Assembly (NCBI GenBank): GCA_031291175.1
Contig: JARLJO010000047.1
Location: 186,001 to 250,000, forward strand
Length of the DNA stretch: 64,000 nucleotides
Origin: Gammaproteobacteria bacterium
GTDB lineage: Bacteria; Pseudomonadota; Gammaproteobacteria; DSM-16500
Direction: 5' to 3'
The stretch's first letter is position 1. Each line of letters opens with the position of its first letter. The translations under genes and the position numbers were made by a program. The notes beneath the pieces were generated by a model. It made no database searches. It worked only from the letters and a program-made list of their open reading frames with translations, and was not told the DNA's origin. Positions 25,545 through 34,465 of this stretch are shown one piece after another.

Positions 25545-28364
25545 CTACATAGTCATGACTGACTGAATCTTCGAGATAGAAATTGATTTATCAAGGGAAA
25601 ACCGATGATCCACCAAAAGTAACAAGCCATCCGCTTGAGAAATATAACCTTGAATCAAGCTAATTATTTCATTCGCTTCAGTTAAACTAAAATCAATCAA
25701 AGCTTCATCTATTGCAATTACTTTAAATTTATCACGGAATATTTTATCGCTTATAAACTTAATAAATCTTTCTTTAGACCATTTTTTAGAGTATGACAAT
25801 TCATCTTGCACCCAAGAAATAATTTTATAAGAATCATTATTAACATATAGAACACGAGCAATATTTTCTTGGAACAATAGATCAATTTTAGACTCGTCGT
25901 GTAATCCTGAAATAAGTTTAAGAAATTGTGTTTTCCCTATTCCTGACTTACCTAATACGCTATACGAGTTACCAGCTTCAAACATTAGGGGAAAATAGCT
26001 GACGCCAGTTTTTGGATTTATAGCTCCCTTAAATAAATAATTATCTTGATTCTTTACTATCATTCCCCCTGCAAAATATTGATTGTTCCTTTCAAAATCT
26101 GACAATCGATGAATAGATATTCGTTGTGCGCTAAACCCAAATAATGCTTGAAAAAGTATTCCTAATGATGCATCAACTGCTAAAATTGCGGTTAGAATAA
26201 AAACCAATGATCCAGGTGATATCCATGAGTATGTTGAGGCAGATAGCGCTGCTAATATAAATAAACCCGACACACACATAATCAAGTTAGAAAAATTCGC
26301 TTTAAGCGAAATTAAATTAATGCTTGATTGGTAGAGACCATTAACATTATTTTTAATCATGGCTCTGCGTAATTTATCTATATAAAAGTAATTCGCCAAT
26401 TCACCATAACATACTAAATTCTCACCCATAACTAGCAGCTGATTCACCATATCAACGGAAATTGCTCGTGCGTTATTAATCTTAATTTCAAAAAATCTCC
26501 ACAATCCAAAACTAAATAATAAGAAAATGCCAACGATCAAAACTCCCAACATACCAAATGATATTACTGTTGCTATAACTGATACGAGTAGCAAAGAAAA
26601 CAACCAGGTAATATCATGTATATACCAACTAATTCTTTCAACAACAGTAGTAAAATCTCGTGATAATCTTTGAAAAAGATCAGTTGTATTTTTAAGGGTA
26701 GCATTTAACATAATGTCTATCGTTCTATTTTTTGCCCATTGACGTGTATGATCTTCATTTTTTGCCCCCAGATATACCACAAGTATAATTGATAGAATGG
26801 ATACGACTAAAATAGTAATTAACTTAGTTATTAACATAATTTTTACGATAGCAATATATCCTACAAAGGACAAACTTATAGCGGGCAATAAAAACAGGAG
26901 TGACTGTGAATTAAAAAACCCGAACAAATCTTTTATTATATTTGCGATTTGCAGTTTTTGAGTAGATACAAGTAAGTAATCATTATTTTTAAATACTGCG
27001 GTTTTAGTTTCTACTGTCTGCCTTGAGTTATCCCGCTGAGTCTGATGCTTCAAAAAATCTTTGCATGATTGCGAGAGAGTGACCTTATCCACAATATAGG
27101 GTTCTTGTAAAATACCTATCAATCTATGACACGCGTCAGGATCAAGCGAACTCAAGCTACGTTCAATTTTTAGCGACATATCACTTTTGAGTGCCATATG
27201 GATGGCTCTAATGATTAAGATTCTTGTTTTCTGTCCTTCTGATATATTGCTACCAAATCTTAATAAATGTACCTCATCATCAGCAACCCTCAGCTCATCA
27301 TTCAAGCGAAGCTTTTTTAATAGCCCAAGATCAGCATTATCTTTATCTTCTAAACAGTTTTCTGTTAATATTCCGTCCCAAATCTCCCAATTATCATCTA
27401 GAATTAAATAAGGCTTAAGCGATATTGATAGTCGTTTTGAGCTTTTTTGCATTTCAATAAAAGCTTTTTTTCCTAGTTGAAAGTTAGTTGCAAAACGGCC
27501 AGCCTCCATGATAAGACCAATAAATGGAACTGATAGCCATATTGTTAATAGTAATTGTTTTGAGATATCGTTTTTGAATAACATTGAAATCAATATAAGA
27601 ATAGCTACGGGAAAACACCTTCCAAATGTTATTATATAAAGATCCAATGATCTCCAGATAGAATCTAGCGCGCGACGATGCAACTCTTTTTCGGTGAGAC
27701 TGACAATCCTTTTTATAAGTATATTGCTATCAGCCCAATTATTTATTATAGGCCTCCACTCAAGCCATCTAGACATTTCTCCCAATCGCAACTTTGAAAA
27801 ATCATATATTTCACCAGTTAAATGAATGCTTTTTCTGGCTATAAAGAATGATATCGGTATAAAAAATATAACAGTGGAAATGGCTATAACGCCACTGAGG
27901 CCAATTAATAGGTAAATAACAGCAATTCCCATAATAAAACAAATGGGAAAGTAAAATAGTTTTGGAATGGCTGGGATCGTGTCTAAAAGTAAAAGAATAT
28001 CTCGACTAATCAGTGTTGACATTAATGATTTATTATCTAAATTCCAGCTTGAAGATATAAAATATTCTGTCAATCTTGTACAAAAATTCCTTCTCATCTT
28101 TTTCTCAAGAATTAACTGTAAATAACCCAGAAAAAATCTATTGGCTATTAATGCTAATAAGATCTCAACAGTAAAGCGCATATTTAATTGTTTATAATTA
28201 AATATTTTATACAACATAACTATAATTAATATGCTGTTTGCAAAACCTATACTAAAAATAAAAAGTGAAATCCAAAAATTTAATCCCGTAATATCCAAGC
28301 AAGCTCTAAGAAAAGATTTATTTAATATATCTTGCATAGATAAACCCAACAAATTATTCGACAT
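25545..28364 (-). CDS. fused ABC exporter with complementary half-degenerate ATPase domains
   Basis: A 939-residue full exporter: membrane domain 1 (about 25-310), nucleotide-binding domain 1 (about 315-430), membrane domain 2 (about 480-760), nucleotide-binding domain 2 (about 765-939). Domain 1 has no Walker A and no Walker B acids but keeps a signature-like ISEGQ (374-378) and a D-loop SLDPD (406-410). Domain 2 keeps Walker A GKSGIGKT (805-812), Walker B with catalytic Glu VIAIDEAL (882-889) and the switch His in VDHRF (His920) but has no signature motif. Together they retain one composite ATP site. The substrate is unknown; a promoter and a small peptide frame lie just upstream. The gene is strikingly AT-rich and probably acquired. 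Confidence 0.85.
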   Translation of the reverse strand: MSNNLLGLSMQDILNKSFLRACLDITGLNFWISLFIFSIGFANSILIIVMLYKIFNYKQLNMRFTVEILLALIANRFFLGYLQLILEKKMRRNFCTRLTEYFISSSWNLDNKSLMSTLISRDILLLLDTIPAIPKLFYFPICFIMGIAVIYLLIGLSGVIAISTVIFFIPISFFIARKSIHLTGEIYDFSKLRLGEMSRWLEWRPIINNWADSNILIKRIVSLTEKELHRRALDSIWRSLDLYIITFGRCFPVAILILISMLFKNDISKQLLLTIWLSVPFIGLIMEAGRFATNFQLGKKAFIEMQKSSKRLSISLKPYLILDDNWEIWDGILTENCLEDKDNADLGLLKKLRLNDELRVADDEVHLLRFGSNISEGQKTRILIIRAIHMALKSDMSLKIERSLSSLDPDACHRLIGILQEPYIVDKVTLSQSCKDFLKHQTQRDNSRQTVETKTAVFKNNDYLLVSTQKLQIANIIKDLFGFFNSQSLLFLLPAISLSFVGYIAIVKIMLITKLITILVVSILSIILVVYLGAKNEDHTRQWAKNRTIDIMLNATLKNTTDLFQRLSRDFTTVVERISWYIHDITWLFSLLLVSVIATVISFGMLGVLIVGIFLLFSFGLWRFFEIKINNARAISVDMVNQLLVMGENLVCYGELANYFYIDKLRRAMIKNNVNGLYQSSINLISLKANFSNLIMCVSGLFILAALSASTYSWISPGSLVFILTAILAVDASLGILFQALFGFSAQRISIHRLSDFERNNQYFAGGMIVKNQDNYLFKGAINPKTGVSYFPLMFEAGNSYSVLGKSGIGKTQFLKLISGLHDESKIDLLFQENIARVLYVNNDSYKIISWVQDELSYSKKWSKERFIKFISDKIFRDKFKVIAIDEALIDFSLTEANEIISLIQGYISQADGLLLLVDHRFSLDKSISISKIQSVMTM

Positions 28365-28418
28365 TAAAAATCAATCGCGTCACTCAGTTAAAGTAACGCA
28401 ATTAAAATGAGTTATTGT

Positions 28419-28556
28419 CTATCTAACATAAACAATAGGTACAGCTGCGCTGTTTCCATTGGGTTTTTGTTTAGGTTGAGCTTGCTTTGTTAGCTTGGCT
28501 AATTTTTGCAAATCCTTTTGAGAAAAAATTTTCTTGATCGCGATCTTATGAAGCAC
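28419..28556 (-). CDS. short basic peptide frame upstream of the ABC exporter
   Basis: A 45-codon frame (stop TAG at 28419-28421) ends 54 bases before the exporter gene. It reads KKIFSQKDLQKLAKLTKQ, then a Gln/Lys/Pro hinge (AQPKQKPNG) and a non-polar end NSAAVPIVYVR. This leader-hinge-core look is that of a small exported or modified peptide. AAGGAG at 28556-28561 is a strong ribosome binding site, but the only standard in-frame start is a GTG overlapping it; 6 bases after the AAGGAG the sequence is ATAAG, where one missing G would restore ATGAAG in frame. So the start is non-canonical or recently lost. Coding status is uncertain. Confidence 0.4.
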   Translation of the reverse strand: MLHKIAIKKIFSQKDLQKLAKLTKQAQPKQKPNGNSAAVPIVYVR

Positions 28557-28612
28557 TCCTTAGGTTAAGTTTAACAAAATAGTTCTAGCTGAAATTAACT
28601 CAAAAATATCTG

Positions 28613-28639
28613 ATTATATTTTTATTCCCGCACAGTCAA
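28613..28639 (-). promoter_or_regulatory. sigma70-like promoter for peptide frame and ABC exporter
   Basis: On the reverse strand TTGACT (28634-28639) and TATAAT (28613-28618) are spaced 15 bases apart (TTTGAC gives 16). The -10 is consensus. It lies about 55 bases before the peptide frame and about 250 before the exporter start, so both would be on one transcript. Confidence 0.6.
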
Positions 28640-28942
28640 AGCAATCGTCAAAACCTGACACATTAAATTGTCGGTCATTTCTTACATGACCCTCAAATTT
28701 ACAAATCTGAATGAGGTTTAGCCATAAAATATCATTTTGTTCTTATCGTGCATATGGGTTATCTCTTAAATTGCTGTACGCTCTAAGCGTTGTTTTTGCA
28801 TTCTGAATCTCATACTGAACCAAGCAAATTTGCGCTCTACTAATGGCTGCGCATAGGGAGGGAATGAAACTATTCAGGGGATAAGAGAATCAGGTTCCGT
28901 ATCCGCTGCATACGGACTACGTGCTGTAAAGATGGGGGAATT

Positions 28943-29018
28943 TGGTGGGCCGTCTGCGATTCGAACGCAGGACCAACAGGTTAAAAGCCTGCTGCTCTAC
29001 CGACTGAGCTAACGGCCC
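28943..29018 (-). tRNA. tRNA-Lys (anticodon TTT)
   Basis: A 76-base gene with encoded CCA. Acceptor GGGCCGT pairs with ACGGCCC; the D-arm is TAGCTCAGTCGGTAGAGCA; the anticodon arm has CTTTTAA in the loop; T-arm CTGCG-TTCGAAT-CGCAG. All helices pair. It follows cpoB-queE on the same strand, a context also known from enterobacteria, where tRNA-Lys genes follow the tol-pal operon, so this is the resident gene. Its 3' end faces the accessory region to the left. Confidence 0.97.
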
Positions 29019-29116
29019 GTTACTTTTTAAAACGGGTTTAAATCTTGAAGGTGCCAATGATACATGCTTATAAAAAAATTTCAACGTCCAGTAACGTCTC
29101 TTCACAAATATTTATG

Positions 29117-29722
29117 TCATTCTATCTGTAAACGGACCTTAAGTCGGTCTTCAATTATCCAATCTGCTAATTTTCTGGTCGATTGCTCGTCTGAGCCAGG
29201 TGAGAACAAAACCTGACAACGCTCAGTCAGCTTATATTTCTCTAAAATAATCTTGGCCCAGTCATAATCTTCGCGACCACCAATGACAAATTTAATCTGA
29301 TCATGCGGAAATAAATGGTCTAAATTAGCAAATAAAGTCCTATCCATCTCTCCAGAGCCCGGGGTTTTAATATCTACGACCTTCACCACCCGATTATCCA
29401 CCCCCGACACATCCAATGCCCCACTCGTCTCTAACGATACCTCATAGCCCGCATTGCAAAGCCTCTCCAGGAGCGAAAGACAAGCCTCCTGTGCCAAAGG
29501 CTCCCCACCTGTCAACGTCACATAGTGCGCGCCGTAGGAGGCCACTTCTTTCAGGATATCGTCGATCTCAACCCAGTCGCCACCGAGAAAGGCATAGGCC
29601 GAGTCACAACAAAGACAATGCAAAGGACACCCTGCCAAACGTACAAAAACCGTGGGAAGTCCCACGGTTCTGGTTTCGCCCTGCAAGGAGAAAAAGATCT
29701 CAGTGATATGCAGCTGGCTCAT
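29117..29722 (-). CDS. queE: 7-carboxy-7-deazaguanine synthase
   Basis: A 201-residue radical SAM enzyme of queuosine synthesis: it converts 6-carboxytetrahydropterin to 7-carboxy-7-deazaguanine using a 4Fe-4S cluster and S-adenosylmethionine. The cluster motif is CPLHCLCC (CxxxCxxC) at about 32-39. The start ITEIFFSLQGET is typical for substrate binding, TLTGGEPL is the SAM-binding GGE motif, and SLETSGALDV follows. Length fits the family. The start overlaps the cpoB stop (TAATG), so translation is coupled. Partner genes queC and queD are not in the window. Confidence 0.95.
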   Translation of the reverse strand: MSQLHITEIFFSLQGETRTVGLPTVFVRLAGCPLHCLCCDSAYAFLGGDWVEIDDILKEVASYGAHYVTLTGGEPLAQEACLSLLERLCNAGYEVSLETSGALDVSGVDNRVVKVVDIKTPGSGEMDRTLFANLDHLFPHDQIKFVIGGREDYDWAKIILEKYKLTERCQVLFSPGSDEQSTRKLADWIIEDRLKVRLQIE

Positions 29723-30717
29723 TAATGGCCGGAGATTTTAATTTGCTTTAACTGCTCCGAAGCTAAATGAGCAGAAGTCGTCCCAGGATAATGATTGATG
29801 ACCGCTTTGAAGGCTGATTTCGCGTCTGACCACTTCATTAGAGTGGAATAGGCTAAACCTAGCTTCAATTGCGCATCAGCCGCTTTAGGATAATCAGGAT
29901 AGTTTTTAACAACGTTCCCAAACTCCGTGACCGCCTGATCATTTTTACCCATCAAACTATAAAGCTGACCTAACCAATAATGCGCATTGCCAGCAAATTG
30001 CCCCGAAGGGTATTTTTGCAGCATGTTTTGCAAGGTAGCTGCCGCATCATTGTATTTTTTGGCTTTAATCAGGTTATACGCTGTTTGATAAATTTGTTGC
30101 TCTTCGGCCACATTCGGTTGCCCGACTGTCTTTGCCGCCGCCGCTTTCGCACTGGCAGAAGACTTCGTCTTCGCGATCGAGTCTGCCGGCGTGCTACCCA
30201 TATCTGAATCATCCACTGCTGACGGCGCTACCGCTGCAGAAGAAGAACCTTTCTGGCTAAGGCGTTTATCAAGGTCAGCATACGCTTTCTTTTGCTGGGT
30301 TTGTAATTCTTGCAACTGATGAGTGAGATCCTCTACCTGACCACGTAACGCCTGAAGCTGGCTTTGCATATCCGCCATTTTCGGGGTGGAATCAGAATGC
30401 AGCATATTATTAATCTGCTGCTCAAGACGCCCCACACGCTGCGCCAAGGTCAACTGCACCGGTGAAGGAGACAGATCTTGGTCTGGCCCTGCCATCGGTC
30501 TAGGTGGCTCCCCACGTGGACCTTGCGGCCCCATCGGTGCAGGCCCACCCAGATTATCCGGCGGTGGAACCGCTGAAGTTTCTGGTTGCTGGCCATCAAA
30601 CTGAGGTGGATAGGTATCCACATCGTAGACGGGCGCATCTTCTGCAAAAGCGTTCATAGCGATGCAAGAAGTAAGCATCGCTACGAGAAAACCCTGTTTA
30701 AGACTGGAAGTCATCAT
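29722..30717 (-). CDS. cpoB: Tol-Pal system protein CpoB (YbgF)
   Basis: A 331-residue periplasmic protein. Residues 1-25 form a signal peptide (ending MNAFAEDA). A Pro/Gly-rich stretch follows, then a trimerising coiled coil (about 85-150, LAQRVGRLEQQINNML and QLQALRGQVEDLTHQL), an Ala/Ser linker, and a C-terminal TPR domain (about 205-330: YQTAYNLIKAKKYNDAA, AHYWLGQLYSLMGKNDQA). CpoB links Tol-Pal with peptidoglycan synthase during division. The acidic Pro-rich N-terminal part is longer than usual. It is 3 bases from pal and overlaps queE. Confidence 0.93.
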   Translation of the reverse strand: MMTSSLKQGFLVAMLTSCIAMNAFAEDAPVYDVDTYPPQFDGQQPETSAVPPPDNLGGPAPMGPQGPRGEPPRPMAGPDQDLSPSPVQLTLAQRVGRLEQQINNMLHSDSTPKMADMQSQLQALRGQVEDLTHQLQELQTQQKKAYADLDKRLSQKGSSSAAVAPSAVDDSDMGSTPADSIAKTKSSASAKAAAAKTVGQPNVAEEQQIYQTAYNLIKAKKYNDAAATLQNMLQKYPSGQFAGNAHYWLGQLYSLMGKNDQAVTEFGNVVKNYPDYPKAADAQLKLGLAYSTLMKWSDAKSAFKAVINHYPGTTSAHLASEQLKQIKISGH

Positions 30718-30720
30718 AAA

Positions 30721-31251
30721 TTACTTCTGCAAATAAACTAATACAGCACGTCTATCCTGTTTGAAATCTTCTTCGTTGTGACCTGGTACAGCCAATCTTT
30801 CTGCGCCGTAGCTGATTACGCGAATTTGATCAGGATTGACACCCTTGGATTTCATGATTTCAGCAACGGCATTGGCACGACGCTCACCCAAGGCTACGTT
30901 GTATTCACGGCTACCGCGTGGATCGGTATGACCTTCTAACAAGACTTTGGTACGAGGATTAGCCATGATGCGATCTGCATTAGCATAAATCGCTGGTTTT
31001 TCGTTATCGTTCACTTCGCTTCTATCAAAGTCGAAATAATAAACGTGCTTCGCTAACAATTGTTGTGGGCTCATGCCATCAGTACCAAATGTACCGCTGC
31101 CATCACCTAAACCACTGGATTGCGCGCCGCCACCATTCACATCTGCCATATCCGCATTATCACTGCTGCTCTTGTGCATGGAAGAACAAGCAGCCAGACT
31201 GAGAATGCCACAGCTAACGATCATAACTTGAACTAATTTTTTGATTTTCAT
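30721..31251 (-). CDS. pal: peptidoglycan-associated lipoprotein Pal
   Basis: A 176-residue lipoprotein. The start at 31251 is chosen because GGGAG precedes it and it gives a clean lipoprotein signal with lipobox LAAC (Cys22). After a Ser/Asp/Gly-rich linker, residues about 65-175 form an OmpA-like domain with FDFDRSEVN, LEGHTDPRGSREYNVALGER and QDRRAVL, which bind diaminopimelate of peptidoglycan. Pal anchors the outer membrane to the wall and interacts with TolB. The open frame upstream to 31353 overlaps tolB and is not a plausible start. Confidence 0.95.
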   Translation of the reverse strand: MKIKKLVQVMIVSCGILSLAACSSMHKSSSDNADMADVNGGGAQSSGLGDGSGTFGTDGMSPQQLLAKHVYYFDFDRSEVNDNEKPAIYANADRIMANPRTKVLLEGHTDPRGSREYNVALGERRANAVAEIMKSKGVNPDQIRVISYGAERLAVPGHNEEDFKQDRRAVLVYLQK

Positions 31252-31312
31252 TACTTTTTTCTCCCTTAGAAATCCTTTTAGTTGCCTGAGTATACCGCGA
31301 AAAATAGTCGCA

Positions 31313-32635
31313 TCAAGATAAAAATGGTGACCAAGCCGGGTCTTGAACATCACCCGAACGCGCCGGTAATCTTATCTGAACACGTCCATCGCTGGATGCC
31401 ATGCCCAACACATTTCGACCACTATAATTGGTACCATAAAGTACCATGCTGCCATTCGGTGCAATGCTTGGTGATTCATTATCTGCGCCATTGGTTAACA
31501 GATGGAAACTACCACCGTTTAAATCCAATAATCCCACATTGAAAACACCGTTTTCACGATGCAACATCGCAAGGTGATTGCCATCGCCAGTGTAGGAGGC
31601 TCTCGCGTTATAGTCGCCATCATAGCTCAAGCGAGACACAGCACGTGTAGCAACATTCAACTGATAAATCTGCGGACCACCCCCACGATTGGAGGTAAAC
31701 GCAATGGTTCTGCCATTTGGCGACCAGGTTGGCTCGGTATTGATAGACCAATCATGCGTCATAGGGGATAACTGACGGGTGGCGAGATCCAAGACATAGA
31801 TATTAGGTGAACCGTCTTTGGATAAAACGACTGCCAGTTTTCTACCGTCTGGTGACCAAGCTGGAGCACCATTAATACCGCGGAATTGACTGACGATATG
31901 TCTTGCGCCGGTTGCCAACTCTTCAATATAAATTGAAGCGCGCTGATTCTCGAAAGAGACATACGCAATTTGTCTGCCATTCGGTGACCAAGCGGGCGAC
32001 ATAATAGGATCTTTTGAGGTCAGAAGAGGGCGTGGGTTATAGCCGTCTTGATCGGAGACTTCTAACACATAACGCGTAGGACCATTCGGTACACGCTGCA
32101 CTAAAATATAAGCCAGGCGGGTTGAAAAAACACCACGAACCCCTAAAACCTGTTGATAAATCATGTCGCTGATATGATGCGCTAACGGACGTAATTGCGC
32201 GCCTGATACTTCAATCTTTTTGCTGACGACAACAGCTTGTTGTCCTGCGTCCGCCTTACCTTTAATGACATCCAGTAATTGGAACGTCACTTCATAACGA
32301 TCATACCCCACAGAACGAATCTGACCGATCGCCAGATTATCCACGCCTAAATTGCGGAAATAATCAAATTGCACATCGTGAACGCTGGAAGGAAAGCTGC
32401 TAAGCGAGTTACGGCCATAGACTTTAAAACGACCACTGTTTTGAAGATCATTGCTAATGATAGCTGAAATATCTTCTGGTGGATTTGAACCTTCTGTTGC
32501 GAAAGGTGAAATGGCAATGGGTATTGCGCCGGCGACCCCTCGGGTCAACTCCAGACTCAATAAAGCAAAAGCACAGTTAGAAAAAATCAAGCTGACGAAA
32601 AGAAATAAAATTGCGGAAAATTTACGCATAATCAC
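31313..32635 (-). CDS. tolB: Tol-Pal system translocation protein TolB
   Basis: A 440-residue periplasmic protein with signal peptide (ending NCAFALLS). The N-terminal domain (about 25-160) is followed by a six-bladed propeller of repeats such as PAWSPDGRKLAVVLSKDGSP and PTWSPNGRTIAFTSNRGG. TolB binds Pal and is released by TolA. GGAGG precedes the start; GTG at 32635 and ATG at 32629 are both possible. Pal follows after 61 bases. Confidence 0.95.
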   Translation of the reverse strand: MIMRKFSAILFLFVSLIFSNCAFALLSLELTRGVAGAIPIAISPFATEGSNPPEDISAIISNDLQNSGRFKVYGRNSLSSFPSSVHDVQFDYFRNLGVDNLAIGQIRSVGYDRYEVTFQLLDVIKGKADAGQQAVVVSKKIEVSGAQLRPLAHHISDMIYQQVLGVRGVFSTRLAYILVQRVPNGPTRYVLEVSDQDGYNPRPLLTSKDPIMSPAWSPNGRQIAYVSFENQRASIYIEELATGARHIVSQFRGINGAPAWSPDGRKLAVVLSKDGSPNIYVLDLATRQLSPMTHDWSINTEPTWSPNGRTIAFTSNRGGGPQIYQLNVATRAVSRLSYDGDYNARASYTGDGNHLAMLHRENGVFNVGLLDLNGGSFHLLTNGADNESPSIAPNGSMVLYGTNYSGRNVLGMASSDGRVQIRLPARSGDVQDPAWSPFLS

Positions 32636-32715
32636 TAAGGCCTCCAGTTGCTAAAGCTAAGCTGGATTTTATAGCATAACTTCCAGATTGAAGCTAGACG
32701 ACTGCTAAAAGATAG

Positions 32716-34221
32716 CTACACCTGGCTATGAATCGTGACAAGCATTGCCGAGTCAAATGCCGTCGCCGCCATTGCCACACAAAATAAATGCCCTTGCATC
32801 ACCGAACAGCCTAACTCTTCTAATAGTTTTCGCTGGTTAGGAGACTCAACGGATTCGGCCACCGCCGTCAATTGCAGACTGTGAGCCAGCGCAATAATCA
32901 TTTTAACAATGTGTTCGCTTTCTTTATCCGTACTAATATCTCGCACCAAGGTACCATCAATTTTTAAATAATCGACTGGGAAACGTCGCAAGTGCTGCAA
33001 AGAAAGATAACCGGTTCCAAAATCATCTATCGCAATCTGCACGCCTAAGTGCCGGAGCATCAACAAGGTTTTTTCCACCATCTCTAGCTTCGGAAAAAGC
33101 ACACCCTCTGAAATTTCCAGCACCAGATCGCCTGGTTGCATTTTCGTGTCTTGTAAAATCTGTGAAACCCGATGCACAAACTGTGGATTTTCCAGTTGAC
33201 GTAGTGAAACATTGACCGAAATATTATTGGGATGAAATCCAGTCTCTTCCCATTTCTTAAATTGCTGACAAGCATTCAACAACACCCACTCGCCGATAGC
33301 AATGATACGACCATTGTTTTCTGCCAGTTGTAAAAATTCCAGCGGCGAAATCAAACCAAAATCAGGGTGCATCCAGCGCAGCAATGCCTCCATCGAAATA
33401 ATTTTTTTTGTTTCCACATTTATAATGGGCTGATAATGCAATGCAAATTCGTGATAAATCTTATTACTGCGCAGATGAGAATTTAACATGAGCTCGCGAC
33501 GGCTGGAGGCCTGCATTTCGGATCGGTAAAACTGAAACACATTGCCACCACGAGCCTTGGCCTGTTGCAAAGCCGTGTCTGCATTTTTTAACAGGACTTG
33601 TCCGTCTACGCCATCCATTGGATAAATACTGATACCAAAACACGTTGTGACATATAACTCATGATTTTGAATCAAGAAAGGTTCTGAAATAATATCCATA
33701 ATACGTTGCGCCACATAAGAGATGGCTTCTGCTTTGGATAATTGCGGCAGGATGAAAACAAACTTGTCATCAGGAAAACGACTTAACGTATCCACTGTTC
33801 GAATACAAGATTTAAGCCGCATCACGATTTCTTTGAGGAGTGCATCCTTCACTTCGGCGCCTAAAATATTCTCTATGGTTTCTAGTTCTTCAATATTCAA
33901 TGCTATCACAGCAAAGATGAGCTCATAACGTTTAGACTGATTAATGGTTTGCATCAAACGATCTTCTAACACTTGACGGCTGGGGAGATTTGTCAATGGA
34001 TCCACTGTACTTGTATAATCCAGACGGGTTTGCGTATCAGCGAGGTCGGCGCTAAGTTTATTTTTTTCTTTTCGTTCTTGTTCGTATTGTTGTTCGGCCA
34101 AATGTAGCTGATTTTTCATTGCCTGATAACGGAAAGACATACGCAGCAGCTGATATACCAGCAATAAAATGGCGATACCACCAATTGCAATCAATGCCAG
34201 AATAAACCACAACATATCCAA
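32716..34221 (-). CDS. membrane c-di-GMP phosphodiesterase with degenerate GGDEF (GGDEF-EAL)
   Basis: A 501-residue inner-membrane protein: a membrane segment at residues 5-25, a coiled coil (about 30-65), a GGDEF domain (about 70-235) and an EAL domain (about 245-495). The GGDEF signature is replaced by FPDDKF, so cyclase activity is not expected. The EAL domain keeps MEALLRW, NVSLRQL, EISEG, DDFGTGYLSL, YLKID and the late glutamate (AESVE) and QGHLF, so c-di-GMP hydrolysis is likely. It lies between tolA and tolB, codirectional, with larger gaps on both sides (244 and 80 bases), which suggests insertion into the operon. Confidence 0.9.
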   Translation of the reverse strand: MDMLWFILALIAIGGIAILLLVYQLLRMSFRYQAMKNQLHLAEQQYEQERKEKNKLSADLADTQTRLDYTSTVDPLTNLPSRQVLEDRLMQTINQSKRYELIFAVIALNIEELETIENILGAEVKDALLKEIVMRLKSCIRTVDTLSRFPDDKFVFILPQLSKAEAISYVAQRIMDIISEPFLIQNHELYVTTCFGISIYPMDGVDGQVLLKNADTALQQAKARGGNVFQFYRSEMQASSRRELMLNSHLRSNKIYHEFALHYQPIINVETKKIISMEALLRWMHPDFGLISPLEFLQLAENNGRIIAIGEWVLLNACQQFKKWEETGFHPNNISVNVSLRQLENPQFVHRVSQILQDTKMQPGDLVLEISEGVLFPKLEMVEKTLLMLRHLGVQIAIDDFGTGYLSLQHLRRFPVDYLKIDGTLVRDISTDKESEHIVKMIIALAHSLQLTAVAESVESPNQRKLLEELGCSVMQGHLFCVAMAATAFDSAMLVTIHSQV

Positions 34222-34299
34222 TCTCCGTATTCGGTTAACTTCCGTTGCCTTCCAGGCAGCCCATGCTGGGTATTTATCTCATATCCACAAAAATGACCC

Positions 34300-34437
34300 T
34301 GTCATTCCCGCTTAGGGGGGAATCTATTATTAGCAAGAGCAACTAATAAGCTATCTTAATCCCCTGATGCCTACTTAACTCGTTCTACTAAAAATAGTGG
34401 TTTTGAGAAATAGTTTCCCGCCTGCGCGGGAATGACA
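34300..34437. repeat. paired TCATTCCCGC / GCGGGAATGA repeat
   Basis: TGTCATTCCCGC (34300-34311) and GCGGGAATGACA (34426-34437) are perfect inverted 12-mers about 115 bases apart. The right one also closes a local hairpin TTCCCGCCTGCGCGGGAA. This is the widely dispersed bacterial TCATTCCCGC-type spacer repeat. It separates tolA from the EAL-domain gene. Confidence 0.6.
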
Positions 34438-34465
34438 ATTGTTTAGAACCTAATGCAGAGCCCCT

